Shown: positions 1-7,740, numbered from the stretch's first letter. The stretch: 37,607 nt of DNA from Actinomyces sp. ZJ308 (GCF_011752065.1 NZ_JAAIJY010000033.1:1-37607), one strand, 5' to 3'. A program made the numbers and translations. The notes: generated by a model from the letters alone, not told the origin.

Positions 1-73
1 CACGCAGCCAGGACTCAAGCACCTCCAGGTCACCCTCACGCACAACCAGTCCAGGAGCAGGTCTATTCGCCAT
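1..73 (-). CDS. IS630-like transposase, N-terminal fragment running off the window
   Basis: The minus strand opens with ATG at 71-73 and stays open to the window edge, giving 24 residues that begin MANRPAPGLVVREGDLEVLE. From memory, this matches the N-terminus of actinobacterial IS630-family transposases, which start with a similar RPAP..LREGD..LE segment before the first helix-turn-helix. The DDE catalytic domain would lie outside the window. The start is about 50 bp from the inferred end of the element, and it is followed on its upstream side by a truncated lipoprotein gene, which fits an insertion. Only 24 residues are visible, so the family call is a recognition of the N-terminus and not a full-length assignment. 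Confidence 0.6.
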   Translation of the reverse strand, partial: MANRPAPGLVVREGDLEVLESWLR

Positions 74-126
74 ACCCCCATCATCCTAAGCACCAACCAC
101 AAAACAACTAACGACACGCGACACTA
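1..126 (-). mobile_element. One end of an IS630-type insertion sequence (partial)
   Basis: The transposase start at 73 and the abrupt, unrelated C-terminus of the neighbouring lipoprotein place the element boundary near 125-126. A TA dinucleotide lies exactly there, and IS630 elements duplicate a TA target. The other end is outside the window, so the inverted repeats and the duplicated TA cannot be verified. The boundary is an inference. Confidence 0.45.
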
Positions 127-541
127 GCTTTGCTCCGATGCCGTTGATGCCGCTAGTGGTGGCCACGTTGTACAGGTTCTGCTCGAGCTCCTCCGGTGGG
201 TGGAAGAAGTCTTCTCGCGTCAGGTCTCGGCCCTGGGTGTTGACGGGCGCTCCGGTGGCGGAGGTCGGTCCCGGGGTTCCGCCGTAGCCGGCGGCGTTCA
301 TCGACGTTGTCGACTGGGTGGTCGCCGTGGTGCTGGCCGTGGGGGAGGGGGTGGTGGTCGGCGTCGGAGTCTCCGTGTGGCTCGGAGAGGGTGAGGGGCT
401 CTCGGTGGGTGAGGTCGTCGTCGGCTGCGTGCTGGGCTCGGAGGTGGTGCGCTGTCCCGAGCAGGCCGCCAAGGCGAGGGTTGCAAGGGCGGAGAGACTG
501 ATCGCGTTGCGCCGGGTGAGAGGCTGCTTCGAGCATTTCAT
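86..541 (-). pseudogene. Small Ser/Thr/Pro-rich lipoprotein, probably truncated at its C-terminus by the IS
   Basis: The 151-residue product starts with a twin-arginine-like n-region (TRRNA), a hydrophobic stretch and the lipobox LAAC with Cys27, so it should be an exported lipoprotein. Residues 30-95 are a low-complexity T/S/P/E linker typical of surface-tethered actinobacterial lipoproteins. Residues about 105-139 look like the beginning of a folded domain (DLTREDFFHPPEELEQ). The last 11-12 residues (VSRVVSCFVVGA) probably come from the end of the IS630-like element, whose inferred boundary is at the TA at 125-126. ATG at 541 has no ribosome binding site but follows a -10 hexamer by 6 nt, so a leaderless transcript is likely. 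I do not recognise the missing domain, and a short intact lipoprotein cannot be excluded. Confidence 0.55.
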
Positions 542-547
542 ACGGGC

Positions 548-553
548 ATGATA
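548..553 (-). promoter_or_regulatory. Leaderless-type -10 of the lipoprotein gene
   Basis: Read on the minus strand this is TATCAT, separated by exactly 6 nt from the ATG at 541. No Shine-Dalgarno sequence is present. This is the same layout as at ten other genes in the window. Confidence 0.5.
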
Positions 554-608
554 TTGCCGTTATTTCAGCAGAATGAAGGGGATGAAGTGAGATTGTCCCA
601 CAAATAAC

Positions 609-623
609 TCTGAATTATTCAGA
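609..623. promoter_or_regulatory. 15-bp palindrome upstream of the lipoprotein gene
   Basis: TCTGAAT and ATTCAGA flank a single central T, a perfect dyad in an AT-rich stretch 55 bp upstream of the -10. It could be an operator; the regulator is unknown. A second dyad, GCATGCC/GGCATGC with a 5-nt spacer, lies at 645-663. Confidence 0.3.
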
Positions 624-681
624 CTGATTCGTCGATTGAGTTCTGCATGCCTGAGTGGCATGCGGCCCACGGCTGGGTGCT

Positions 682-703
682 GGGCGGCTCTGTTTGGCCG
701 CCC
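682..703 (-). terminator. Hairpin downstream of xthA
   Basis: GGGCGGC at 682-688 and GCCGCCC at 697-703 form a 7-bp stem with an 8-nt loop, 28 nt past the xthA stop codon. There is no clear U-tract, which is usual in GC-rich actinobacteria. Confidence 0.45.
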
Positions 704-730
704 GCTCTTCTTGGTTTTGCTCTGCGGCCC

Positions 731-1540
731 TCAGTCGACCTCGACGATGACGGGGACGTGGTCGGAGGCGCCCTTGCCCTTGCGCTCATCACGGTCGATG
801 GCGGCGCCGGTGACGCGGCCCGCCAGGGCCGGCGAGGCGTAGACGAAGTCGATGCGCATGCCCTCGTTCCTCGGGAAGCGCAGCTTCTGATAGTCCCAGT
901 ACGTGTAGTTGGTGACCCGCTCACGGGTCACCTCCTGCATGCCCGCCTCGGCGAAGGCGGCGAAGGCCTGACGCTCCGGCTCCGAGACGTGGGTGGCGCC
1001 CTCGAAGACGCTCATATCCCACACGTCCTCGTCCCTGGGCGCCACGTTCCAGTCGCCCACCAGCGCCAGCGGCAGGTCGGGCTCGGACTCCAGCCAGGCG
1101 GCGACGTCGTCGCGCAGGACTCGCAGCCAGTCCAGCTTGTACGTGTAGTGCGGGTGGGTGAGCTCACGGCCGTTGGGCACGTACAGGCTCCACAGGCGCA
1201 CGGGCGTCGATCCCGATGAGCCCCCCACCGTCGCCCCCAGGGCCCGGGCCTCCACGGCGGGCTCGGCCTCGGGCTTGGCCGCCCAGGCGGGCTGATCCGG
1301 AAAGGAGGTGACGACGTCGTCGAGCCCCACGCGCGAGGCGATCGCCACCCCGTTCCACTGGTTGAGTCCGTGGATCGCCAGCTCGTAGCCGGCGGCCTCG
1401 AAGGGCTCGACCGGGAACTGGTCGGGCCGGCACTTGATCTCCTGCATCGCCAGGGCGTCAATGTCCTGGCGCCCCAGGAATGCCAGGACGCGGTCGACGC
1501 GGGTGCGGATGGAGTTGACGTTCCAGGTGGCCAGGCGCAT
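731..1540 (-). CDS. xthA: Exodeoxyribonuclease III
   Basis: This 269-residue protein is a Mg-dependent AP endonuclease and 3'-5' exonuclease of the endonuclease/exonuclease/phosphatase fold, acting in base excision repair in the cytoplasm. The catalytic set is complete: WNVNSIR at 6-12 (Asn7), QEIK at 33-36 (Glu34), LYVPNG at 119-124 (Tyr120), GDWN at 162-165 (Asp163, Asn165), RIDF at 229-232 and SDH at 259-261. The length is normal for the family. A slightly long Ala/Gly/Ser-rich loop is seen near residues 88-112. The ATG at 1540 has no ribosome binding site but sits 6 nt after TAGGCT, so it is probably translated from a leaderless mRNA. The gene is divergent from the SDR gene, 62 bp away, which has a mirror-image promoter. 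Confidence 0.95.
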   Translation of the reverse strand: MRLATWNVNSIRTRVDRVLAFLGRQDIDALAMQEIKCRPDQFPVEPFEAAGYELAIHGLNQWNGVAIASRVGLDDVVTSFPDQPAWAAKPEAEPAVEARALGATVGGSSGSTPVRLWSLYVPNGRELTHPHYTYKLDWLRVLRDDVAAWLESEPDLPLALVGDWNVAPRDEDVWDMSVFEGATHVSEPERQAFAAFAEAGMQEVTRERVTNYTYWDYQKLRFPRNEGMRIDFVYASPALAGRVTGAAIDRDERKGKGASDHVPVIVEVD

Positions 1541-1546
1541 GGCGGC

Positions 1547-1552
1547 AGCCTA
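1547..1552 (-). promoter_or_regulatory. Leaderless-type -10 of xthA
   Basis: On the minus strand TAGGCT is followed by 6 nt (gccgcc) and the ATG of xthA. The divergent SDR gene has the identical 6-nt spacer behind its own hexamer. Confidence 0.5.
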
Positions 1553-1590
1553 GCCGGTGCGGTTCCCATCAAGCACTCAACAAGCGCCCG

Positions 1591-1596
1591 TAGCCT
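1591..1596 (+). promoter_or_regulatory. Leaderless-type -10 of the SDR gene
   Basis: TAGCCT lies 6 nt (gccgcc) before the ATG at 1603. No ribosome binding site is visible. Confidence 0.5.
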
Positions 1597-1602
1597 GCCG
1601 CC

Positions 1603-2376
1603 ATGGGAACAGCACTTGTTACCGGGGCCACGAGCGGCCTCGGCCTGGAGTTCGCCTGGCAGCTCGCCCAGGCCCGTCATGACCTCGTCCTCGTCGCGCG
1701 CACCCCCGAGCGCCTGAGGGAGGTGGCCGAGGAGATGCGGCAGTTCGCCGGTGTGCAGGTGGAGATCCTGCGGGCCGACCTGTCCGAGCGCGACGAGCTC
1801 GAGCTCGTCGCCGAGCGTCTACGAGACCCGGGCAAGCCGGTGGGGTTCCTGGTCAACAACGCCGGCTTCGGGCTGGGCCAGCCCTTCGTCGGGGGAGACC
1901 TTGCCCGTGAGGAGCAGGCCCTCGACGTCATGGTGAGGGCGGTCATGGTGACCTCCCACGCTGCCGCCGGCGCCATGGTGGAGCGCGGGCGCGGCGCCAT
2001 TCTCAACGTCTCCTCCATGACCGCGCACACCGCCATGGGTACCTACGCTGCCCACAAGGCCTGGGTGCTGCGGTTCACCGAGGGGCTGGCCGCAGAGCTC
2101 GCCGGCACCGGGGTGACCGCCACGGCGCTGTGCCCCGGCCTGGTGCACACCGGCTTCCACGCGGCGGCCGGGATCGACGAGACCCAGTGGGGCGAGGCGC
2201 TGTGGCTGGACGCCGAGCGGGTGGCCATCGACGGGCTCGCCGCGGTGCGCCGCGGGCAGGTCATCTGCACCCCGAGCCTGCGCTACCGCAGCGCCAACGC
2301 CGCACTGCGACTGGCCCCCCGCTGGTTCGTTCGCCGGGTGGTCGGGCCCGAGCGCTCCGGCCGGGCCTCCGAGTAG
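1603..2376 (+). CDS. Short-chain dehydrogenase/reductase (classical SDR)
   Basis: This 257-residue cytoplasmic NAD(P)-dependent oxidoreductase has the classical SDR signatures: the Rossmann glycine motif TGATSGLG at 7-14, an acidic position after strand 3 (ADLS at 58-61), NNAG at 85-88, the catalytic Ser near 137-138 (NVSS) and YAAHK with Tyr148 and Lys152. Arg33 after strand 2 (VART) suggests a preference for NADPH. The family resemblance is to DltE/YqjQ-like SDRs of unknown substrate; nothing nearby points to a substrate. It is a single gene, divergent from xthA, with a leaderless-type promoter. Confidence 0.88.
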   Translation: MGTALVTGATSGLGLEFAWQLAQARHDLVLVARTPERLREVAEEMRQFAGVQVEILRADLSERDELELVAERLRDPGKPVGFLVNNAGFGLGQPFVGGDLAREEQALDVMVRAVMVTSHAAAGAMVERGRGAILNVSSMTAHTAMGTYAAHKAWVLRFTEGLAAELAGTGVTATALCPGLVHTGFHAAAGIDETQWGEALWLDAERVAIDGLAAVRRGQVICTPSLRYRSANAALRLAPRWFVRRVVGPERSGRASE

Positions 2377-2658
2377 CGTCCAATCAGCCTGCGAGTGATG
2401 CTGCGGGAGCCCGTATCAGGAAAAGTGTCACGGATGGCGACTATTCGCCCCCGATTCCCGTAGGGCCCTCGTCGTTGCTGACCTCCCCACCGACGCTGAT
2501 CGGCACAGATGCGAGACGACTGGTTCAGGGCGGTATCGAAAAGTCTCCCATCGTGACAGATCGGGGCGCATGCGCCGGCTCGTGGCCCGATCTCACCCGA
2601 GAATCGCCCAGGGCTGAGGGCGGTGGTCAGGAGGCCGGTCACCTGCAACGATCTCACC
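2377..2658 (+). other. SDR-tpx intergenic region with a short palindrome and inverted TGTCAC..ATGG sites
   Basis: Visible here are a small stem (GGCGA 2436-2440 with TCGCC 2445-2449) that could end SDR transcription, a perfect 12-bp palindrome GGCGCATGCGCC at 2565-2576, and two inverted near-copies of a TGTCAC(G)GATGG motif at 2426-2437 and 2548-2558. The last two may be regulatory sites for tpx. I found no convincing -35/-10 pair. Confidence 0.3.
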
Positions 2659-3156
2659 ATGGCTTCCATTACCTTCCACGGAGACCCCGTCACCACCGTC
2701 GGCGAGCTGCCCGCTGTCGGCCAAGCCGCCCCCGCCTTCGATCTCGTGGGCGCCGACCTGGCCCCGGTCACCAGCCAGTCCCTGGCCGGCCGCCGCGTGG
2801 TCCTTAACATCTTCCCCTCGGTGGACACCGGGGTGTGCGCCGCCTCGGTGCGTCAGTTCAACAAGCTGGCCTCCGAGCTGGACAACACCACCGTGGTCTG
2901 CGTCTCCGCCGACCTGCCCTTCGCGGGCGCCCGCTTCTGCGGCGCCGAGGGTCTGAACAACGTGGTGACCGGCTCGACCTTCCGCTCCACCTTCGGCGCC
3001 GACTACGGCGTCACCATCGCCGACGGCCCGGTGGCCGGCCTCATGTCGCGCGCCGTCGTCGTCCTCGATGAGAACGGCACGGTCCTCTACACCGAGCAGG
3101 TCCCGGAGGTCGGCCAGGAGCCCGACTACGACGCCGCCGTGGCCGCCCTGTCCTGA
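2659..3156 (+). CDS. tpx: Thiol peroxidase (atypical 2-Cys peroxiredoxin)
   Basis: This 165-residue enzyme reduces H2O2 and alkyl hydroperoxides with thioredoxin as electron donor. The peroxidatic motif is DTGVC with Thr57 and Cys60; the resolving cysteine is Cys94 (ARFCGAEG). Both positions match the Tpx family (Cys61/Cys95 in E. coli). The N-terminus, with the hairpin-like ITFHGDPVTTVG and the PAFDLVGADL segment, is also typical. I chose ATG at 2659, which gives the normal family length. An in-frame GTG at 2623 would add 12 residues not seen in the family; the AGGAGG-like sequence at 2629-2633 lies inside that extension, too far from 2659 to serve it, so the start is slightly uncertain. Confidence 0.93.
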   Translation: MASITFHGDPVTTVGELPAVGQAAPAFDLVGADLAPVTSQSLAGRRVVLNIFPSVDTGVCAASVRQFNKLASELDNTTVVCVSADLPFAGARFCGAEGLNNVVTGSTFRSTFGADYGVTIADGPVAGLMSRAVVVLDENGTVLYTEQVPEVGQEPDYDAAVAALS

Positions 3157-3303
3157 TCCGCCTCTCGCGCTTCTCACGCCGACCGGCTACCCGGAGTCCC
3201 GCCCCTCCCGCATGACGCGGGGGATGGGCGGGACTTCCGTTATCGTGGGTGATCGATCGGTTCTTGGTGGGTTTCTACCCGGCGCGCGAGCCGCCGGGCC
3301 CAC

Positions 3304-3309
3304 TACCAT
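3304..3309 (+). promoter_or_regulatory. Leaderless-type -10 of pyrE
   Basis: TACCAT is separated by 7 nt from the GTG at 3317, so the transcript probably begins at or next to the start codon. This supports 3317 over upstream in-frame starts. Confidence 0.45.
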
Positions 3310-3316
3310 CGGAGCC

Positions 3317-3886
3317 GTGAGCACCAACGATTCCCACATCGCCCGCCTGGCCGAGCTCGTCAACGAGCTCTCCGTCGTCCGCGGCAAGGTCACCCTCGCC
3401 TCCGGTCTCGAGTCCGACTTCTACGTGGACATGCGTCGCGCCACCCTCCACCACGAGGCCGCCCCCCTCATCGGCCACGTCATGCTCGACATGCTCGAGG
3501 AGGCGGGGCTGGGCACCGACGAGATCGACGCCGTCGGCGGCCTGACCATGGGCGCCGACCCCGTGGCCGCTGCCATGCTGCACGCCGCCGCCTCCCGCGG
3601 CCTGGACCTGGACGCCTTCGTCGTGCGCAAGGCCGCCAAGGACCACGGCATGCGCCGGCGCATTGAGGGTCCCGACGTCGCCGGGCGCTCCGTCGTCGTC
3701 CTGGAGGACACCTCCACCACCGGCGGCTCCCCGCTGGAGGCCGTTGAGGCCCTGCGCGAGGCGGGAGCCGACGTGCGGGCCGTCGCCGTCATCGTCGACC
3801 GGGCCACCGGCGCGCGCGAGCGCATCGAGGCCGCCGGCCTGCCCTACTACGCGGCGCTCGGCCTGGGCGACCTCGGCCTGGAGTGA
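3317..3886 (+). CDS. pyrE: Orotate phosphoribosyltransferase
   Basis: The 189-residue protein joins orotate and PRPP to give OMP in pyrimidine synthesis. The PRPP-binding signature VVVLEDTSTTGGS lies at 126-138, with the catalytic-loop basic segment RKAAKDHG at 104-111 and the N-terminal LASGLESDFYVDMR at 28-40, all characteristic of OPRTases. GTG at 3317 gives the normal N-terminus; the reading frame is open further upstream to 3068, but that part has no homology-like character. The stop codon overlaps the GTG of the methyltransferase gene by 4 nt (GTGA), so the two are translationally coupled. No other pyr genes are nearby. Confidence 0.93.
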   Translation: MSTNDSHIARLAELVNELSVVRGKVTLASGLESDFYVDMRRATLHHEAAPLIGHVMLDMLEEAGLGTDEIDAVGGLTMGADPVAAAMLHAAASRGLDLDAFVVRKAAKDHGMRRRIEGPDVAGRSVVVLEDTSTTGGSPLEAVEALREAGADVRAVAVIVDRATGARERIEAAGLPYYAALGLGDLGLE

Positions 3887-4674
3887 GTGCCCGACGCCGC
3901 CCGCCGGCATCGGCTCACCGAGGCGAGGACGGCGGGGACGTCAACCCCGTGGACCTTCCCGAGGGGGAGCACCGGCCGGCTGCGCCCGCAGCGGCTCGGG
4001 CCTCATCCTCCGCGTCTTCGGGGCTGAGCCCGGAGGAGGACCGACCGGCCGACGTCCGCCAGGTCGGCGTCGGCCCCTGGCCCGGCGGTCCCGGGGCCTG
4101 GCCCACCGACCCCCGCTACGACCGCGAGCTGCTCGCGGCAGGCGACCGGCGCAACGTCGTCGACCGCTACCGCTACTGGACCGTCGCGGCGATCCGAGCC
4201 GACCTGGCCTCCCGCGCCCACCGGCTGCACATCGCCATCGAGAACGTCAGCCAGGACCTCAACATCGGCTCGATCGTGCGCAGCGCCAACGCCTTCAACG
4301 TCGCCGGCGTCCACATCATCGGCCGACGCCGCTGGAACAAGCGCGGAGCCATGGTCACCAACCGCTACCTGGACGTGCGCCACCACCCCGAGCCCGGCGA
4401 GCTGCTCGCCTGGGCGGCCGCCGAGGGATACGAGGTCATCGGCATCGACAACGGTCCCGGCGCGCAGCCCCTGGAGAGCGCCGCGCTGCCCGAGCGCTGC
4501 CTCATGGTCTTCGGCTCCGAGGGCGAGGGCATCAGCGCCGAGCTGAGCGCCGGCTGCTCCCGCCTGCTGCGCATCGGCCAGTACGGCTCCACCCGCTCCA
4601 TCAACGTGGCCGCGGCGGCGGCCGTGGCCATGCACACCTGGATCCTCCAGCACGCGGGCCCCGCCCCGGACTGA
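3883..4674 (+). CDS. TrmH-family (SPOUT) RNA 2'-O-methyltransferase
   Basis: This 263-residue protein has a C-terminal SPOUT knot domain with the three TrmH motifs: motif 1 NIGSIVRSANAFNV at 127-140, motif 2 FGSEGEGIS at 210-218 and motif 3 STRSINVAAAAAVA at 236-249. These bind S-adenosylmethionine and carry the catalytic Arg. Residues 1-80 are a low-complexity Pro/Ala/Ser/Glu-rich extension, longer than in most members. The RNA target (tRNA or rRNA) cannot be told from sequence. The GTG start overlaps the pyrE stop by 4 nt. Downstream, 4680-4709 holds 2.7 tandem copies of an 11-bp unit (GGCTCCGAACC), which may be simple slippage. Confidence 0.88.
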   Translation: MSARRRPPASAHRGEDGGDVNPVDLPEGEHRPAAPAAARASSSASSGLSPEEDRPADVRQVGVGPWPGGPGAWPTDPRYDRELLAAGDRRNVVDRYRYWTVAAIRADLASRAHRLHIAIENVSQDLNIGSIVRSANAFNVAGVHIIGRRRWNKRGAMVTNRYLDVRHHPEPGELLAWAAAEGYEVIGIDNGPGAQPLESAALPERCLMVFGSEGEGISAELSAGCSRLLRIGQYGSTRSINVAAAAAVAMHTWILQHAGPAPD

Positions 4675-4770
4675 GCCCCGGCTCCGAACCGGCTCCGAAC
4701 CGGCTCCGCGGCGGCCGTCGACGCCGGTGCCGCTCCGGGCGGCCCGACGCCTCCCGGGACCATGATCCGG

Positions 4771-4799
4771 TTCACCTCGGTCCGAATTCGTGGAACAAT
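4771..4799 (+). promoter_or_regulatory. Candidate fba promoter
   Basis: TTCACC at 4771-4776 and AACAAT at 4794-4799 are spaced by 17 bp. The predicted leader of about 35-40 nt contains the strong ribosome binding site AGGAGG at 4831-4836. Confidence 0.4.
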
Positions 4800-4842
4800 C
4801 GGCCCCGCACCACTGACTCATACAGAAATCAGGAGGCACCCA

Positions 4843-5892
4843 GTGGCCATTGCAACCCCGGAGTCCTACGCCGACATGCTTGACCGCGCGAAGGCCGGCA
4901 AGTACGCCATCCCCGCGATCAACGTCACCTCGTCCCAGACTCTGTCCGCCGCCCTCAAGGGCTTCGCCGACGCCGAGTCCGACGGCATCGTCCAGATCTC
5001 CAACGGTGGTGCCGCCTACTGGTCCGGGTCCTCGCGCCTCGACCGCGTCAAGGGCTCGATCGCCTTCACCGCCTACGCCCGCGCCGTGGGCGACCTCTAC
5101 CCCGTCACCATCGGCCTGCACACCGACCACTGCCCCAAGAAGCTCCTGGCCGACTGGATCCACCCGCTCATGGAGATCGAGGCCGAGCAGGTCAAGAACG
5201 GTGAGCTGCCGATGTTCAACTCCCACATGTGGGACGGCTCCGCCGAGGCCCTCGACGACAACATCGAGATCGCCGTCGACATGCTCAAGCGCGCCAAGGC
5301 CGCCAACGTCGTCCTCGAGATCGAGATCGGCGCCGTGGGCGGCGAGGAGGACGGCATCAAGGGCGAGGAGAACGCCAACCTCTACACCACCGCCGACGAC
5401 GCCTGGAAGGCTGTCGAGGCCCTCGGCCTGGGTGAGAACGGCCGTTACATCACGGCCCTGACCTTCGGCAACGTGCACGGCTCCTACAAGCCCGGTCACG
5501 TCAAGCTCCGCCCCGAGATCCTCGGCGAGATCCAGGACGAGGTCGCCAAGCGCCTCGGTGACCGCCTGTCCTCCAAGGTCGGCGACAAGAACTCGCCCTT
5601 CGACCTGGTCATGCACGGCGGCTCCGGCTCCACCGACGAGGAGATCGCCACCGCGGTGCGCAACGGCGTCATCAAGATGAACGTCGACACCGACACCCAG
5701 TACGCCTACACCCGCCCGGTCGCCGGCTGGATGTACACCAACTACGACGGCGTCCTCAAGATCGACGGCGAGGTCGGCAACAAGAAGCAGTACGACCCGC
5801 GCGCCTGGGGCAAGGCCGCCGAGGAGGGCATGGCCGCTCGCGTCGTCGAGGCCTGCGAGCGCCTCGGCTCGGTCGGCTCCGCCCGCAAGTGA
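4843..5892 (+). CDS. fba: Class II fructose-bisphosphate aldolase
   Basis: This 349-residue zinc-dependent aldolase interconverts fructose-1,6-bisphosphate with DHAP and glyceraldehyde-3-phosphate. Key segments are GLHTDHCPKK at 91-100 (catalytic Asp95, zinc ligand His96), the acidic EIEIGAVGGEEDG at 159-171, GNVHGSYKPG at 209-218 (His212), VMHGGSGS at 256-263 (His258) and KMNVDTDTQYA at 278-288. These mark the long FbaA-type class IIA enzyme found in most actinobacteria. The start is the GTG at 4843, 6 nt after AGGAGG; the frame is open upstream, but that stretch is not conserved-looking. It is a monocistronic gene closed by a strong terminator. Confidence 0.96.
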   Translation: MAIATPESYADMLDRAKAGKYAIPAINVTSSQTLSAALKGFADAESDGIVQISNGGAAYWSGSSRLDRVKGSIAFTAYARAVGDLYPVTIGLHTDHCPKKLLADWIHPLMEIEAEQVKNGELPMFNSHMWDGSAEALDDNIEIAVDMLKRAKAANVVLEIEIGAVGGEEDGIKGEENANLYTTADDAWKAVEALGLGENGRYITALTFGNVHGSYKPGHVKLRPEILGEIQDEVAKRLGDRLSSKVGDKNSPFDLVMHGGSGSTDEEIATAVRNGVIKMNVDTDTQYAYTRPVAGWMYTNYDGVLKIDGEVGNKKQYDPRAWGKAAEEGMAARVVEACERLGSVGSARK

Positions 5893-5941
5893 GTCCTCGC
5901 CCCGCCCAGGGGTGAACGGCTGAGCAGCGGCTGAACGCCGC

Positions 5942-5978
5942 ACGTGGCCCCGGCATCATCGCGGTGCCGGGGCCACGT
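5942..5978 (+). terminator. fba terminator
   Basis: ACGTGGCCCCGGCA (5942-5955) and its exact complement TGCCGGGGCCACGT (5965-5978) form a perfect 14-bp stem with a 9-nt loop, 49 nt after the fba stop. Confidence 0.75.
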
Positions 5979-6083
5979 CGCGCCTGCGCCACGTGGTGTC
6001 CAGGAGGGCACGCCACCGAACCGGCCGAGCGGTTACATTCTTGCAGGGCAGATGGAGGCCGGCGTCGTATCTTGGATGAACTG

Positions 6084-6103
6084 CTGAAATCCTGGTATTT
6101 CAG
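6084..6103. promoter_or_regulatory. Candidate operator 1 of the sugar ABC operon
   Basis: CTGAAAT and ATTTCAG form a perfect 7-bp dyad around a 6-nt spacer in the AT-rich upstream region of the binding-protein gene. The size suits a dimeric sugar repressor such as a LacI or ROK protein, but no regulator gene is nearby. Confidence 0.35.
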
Positions 6104-6151
6104 GCAAAAACTGCCCCAAAGCTGATTCTTGAGATGAGACCCAGGTCACTG

Positions 6152-6171
6152 ATTGCAAACCTTGCAGCAAT
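6152..6171. promoter_or_regulatory. Candidate operator 2 of the sugar ABC operon
   Basis: ATTGC (6152-6156) and GCAAT (6167-6171) flank 10 nt that contain a second TTGCA. The TTGCAA-like content is reminiscent of LacI-family operators. The arms are short. Confidence 0.3.
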
Positions 6172-6299
6172 GAGGGTCGGAAATGTGTCATCATGGGTCG
6201 TCGCCGTGAAGCCGACGGAACAGCCGCCGGCGACACGGCAGTCGCACCTCGCGGACGCCCTCGTCCGCCCCTGTCCCATGCGTCCAAAGGAGGACTTCA

Positions 6300-7643
6300 A
6301 TGCGACTCATCTCCCGCCGCTCCGTGCTGGGCGGAACCGCCGCGATCGCCGTCGCCGCGACCCTGGCCGCCTGCTCGAAGGGGTCATCCGGCTCCGACGG
6401 CGACGGAGGCGTCTACTTCCTCAACTTCAAGCCCGAGTCGGAGCAGGCCTTCAAGGACATCGCGGCCGCCTACACGAAGAAGACCGGCGTGTCCGTCAAG
6501 GTCGTCACCGCCGCCTCCGGCACCTATGAGCAGACCCTGAAGTCCGAGGTCGCCAAGTCCAACCCGCCCACGCTGTTCAACCTCAACGGCCCCGTGGGCT
6601 ACGGCAACTGGAAGGAGTACGCCTCCGACCTGTCCGACGCCGACTTCACCAAGCAGATGACGGACGAGTCCCTGGCCCTCAAGGGCGACGAGGGCAAGGT
6701 CGTGGGTGTGCCGCTGGCCATCGAGGGCTACGGCATCATCTACAACGCCGCCATCCTCAACAAGTACTTCGCCATGGAGGGCGCCAAGGCCACCGCCGTC
6801 GACCAGATCAAGGGCTTCGACAAGCTCAAGGAGGTCGTCGAGGACATGCAGGCCAAGAAGGCCGAGCTCGGCATCGAGGGCGTCTTCGCCGCGACCTCCC
6901 TGTCCCCCGGCGAGGACTGGCGCTGGCAGACCCACCTGGCCAACTACCCCGTCTACTACGAGTACCGCGACGACAAGGTCGACGACCTCACCGAGATCAA
7001 GCTGACCTACTCGGACAACTACAAGCAGATCTTCGACCTCTACCTCAACAACTCCACGATCCAGCCCACCGAGGCCAGCGCCAAGACGGTCACCGACTCC
7101 ATGGCCGACTTCGCCCTGGGCAAGGCCGCCATGGTCCAGAACGGCAACTGGGGCTGGTCGCAGATCTCCGAGGTCTCCGGCAACACGGTCAAGGCCGAGG
7201 ACGTCCACTTCCTGCCGATCTACATCGGCGTGGCCGGCGAGGACAAGGCCAACATCGCCATCGGCACCGAGAACTACCTGACGATCAACTCCCAGGCCTC
7301 CGACGACGCCCAGAAGGCCACCAAGGACTTCCTCACCTGGCTGTTCACCGACGCCGAGGGCTCCAAGCTCGCCGCCGAGAAGCTCAGCATCATCGCGCCC
7401 TACAAGGCCTACGCCGAGCTGGCTCCCTCCGACCCGCTGGGCAAGGAGGTCTCTGCGGCCATCAACAACAAGGACCTCACGCCGGTCAAGTGGGTCTTCC
7501 CGACCTTCCCGAGCCAGGACTTCAAGGACCAGCTCGGCCAGCACCTGGCCCAGTACGCCTCCGGCAGCACGGACTGGGCGAAGGTCAAGGAGTTCTTCGT
7601 GACCGACTGGGCCTCCGAGAAGAAGGCGGCCAAGGAGGGCTGA
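6300..7643 (+). CDS. Sugar ABC transporter substrate-binding lipoprotein (CUT1 family)
   Basis: This 447-residue protein is an extracellular solute-binding protein of family 1. It has an Arg-Arg n-region (ISRRSVLGG), a hydrophobic core and the lipobox LAAC with Cys25, so it would be lipid-anchored outside the membrane; the twin arginine suggests possible Tat export. The mature part shows the usual two-lobe pattern: FLNFKPESEQAFKDIAAAY near the start, GVPLAIEGYGIIYNAAIL, then GKAAMVQNGNWGWSQI and late AIGTENYLTINSQAS. The many aromatic residues in the lobes fit an oligosaccharide ligand, but the sugar cannot be named. A strong ribosome binding site precedes the ATG. It is followed by a 203-bp gap with a long hairpin, then the two permease genes. 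Confidence 0.9.
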   Translation: MRLISRRSVLGGTAAIAVAATLAACSKGSSGSDGDGGVYFLNFKPESEQAFKDIAAAYTKKTGVSVKVVTAASGTYEQTLKSEVAKSNPPTLFNLNGPVGYGNWKEYASDLSDADFTKQMTDESLALKGDEGKVVGVPLAIEGYGIIYNAAILNKYFAMEGAKATAVDQIKGFDKLKEVVEDMQAKKAELGIEGVFAATSLSPGEDWRWQTHLANYPVYYEYRDDKVDDLTEIKLTYSDNYKQIFDLYLNNSTIQPTEASAKTVTDSMADFALGKAAMVQNGNWGWSQISEVSGNTVKAEDVHFLPIYIGVAGEDKANIAIGTENYLTINSQASDDAQKATKDFLTWLFTDAEGSKLAAEKLSIIAPYKAYAELAPSDPLGKEVSAAINNKDLTPVKWVFPTFPSQDFKDQLGQHLAQYASGSTDWAKVKEFFVTDWASEKKAAKEG

Positions 7644-7740
7644 CGTCGGCGAGTCGCCCGAGCCCGTCCGAGCCGCCGTCGACGGCGCCGCCCCGGCAGG
7701 CCCCGTGACGGCGACTCATCTCCCCAATCCCCCTTCCCGT

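Larger units (their letters stand above)
5893..6299. other. fba to sugar-binding protein intergenic region (407 bp)
   Basis: It holds the fba terminator (5942-5978), then an AT-richer control region with two dyads (6084-6103 and 6152-6171), then the ribosome binding site AAAGGAGG at 6286-6293, 6 nt before the ATG at 6300. No coding sequence is apparent. Confidence 0.5.

Noticed and set aside
4680..4709. Tandem 11-bp units (GGCTCCGAACC) after the TrmH-type gene
   Set aside because: Fewer than three copies in GC-rich DNA; likely simple slippage, and not a CRISPR or VNTR of note.
4003..5943. 646-codon minus-strand frame opposite the TrmH-type gene and fba
   Set aside because: Shadow of two clear plus-strand genes; Val/Gly/Asp-rich with no domain or signal.
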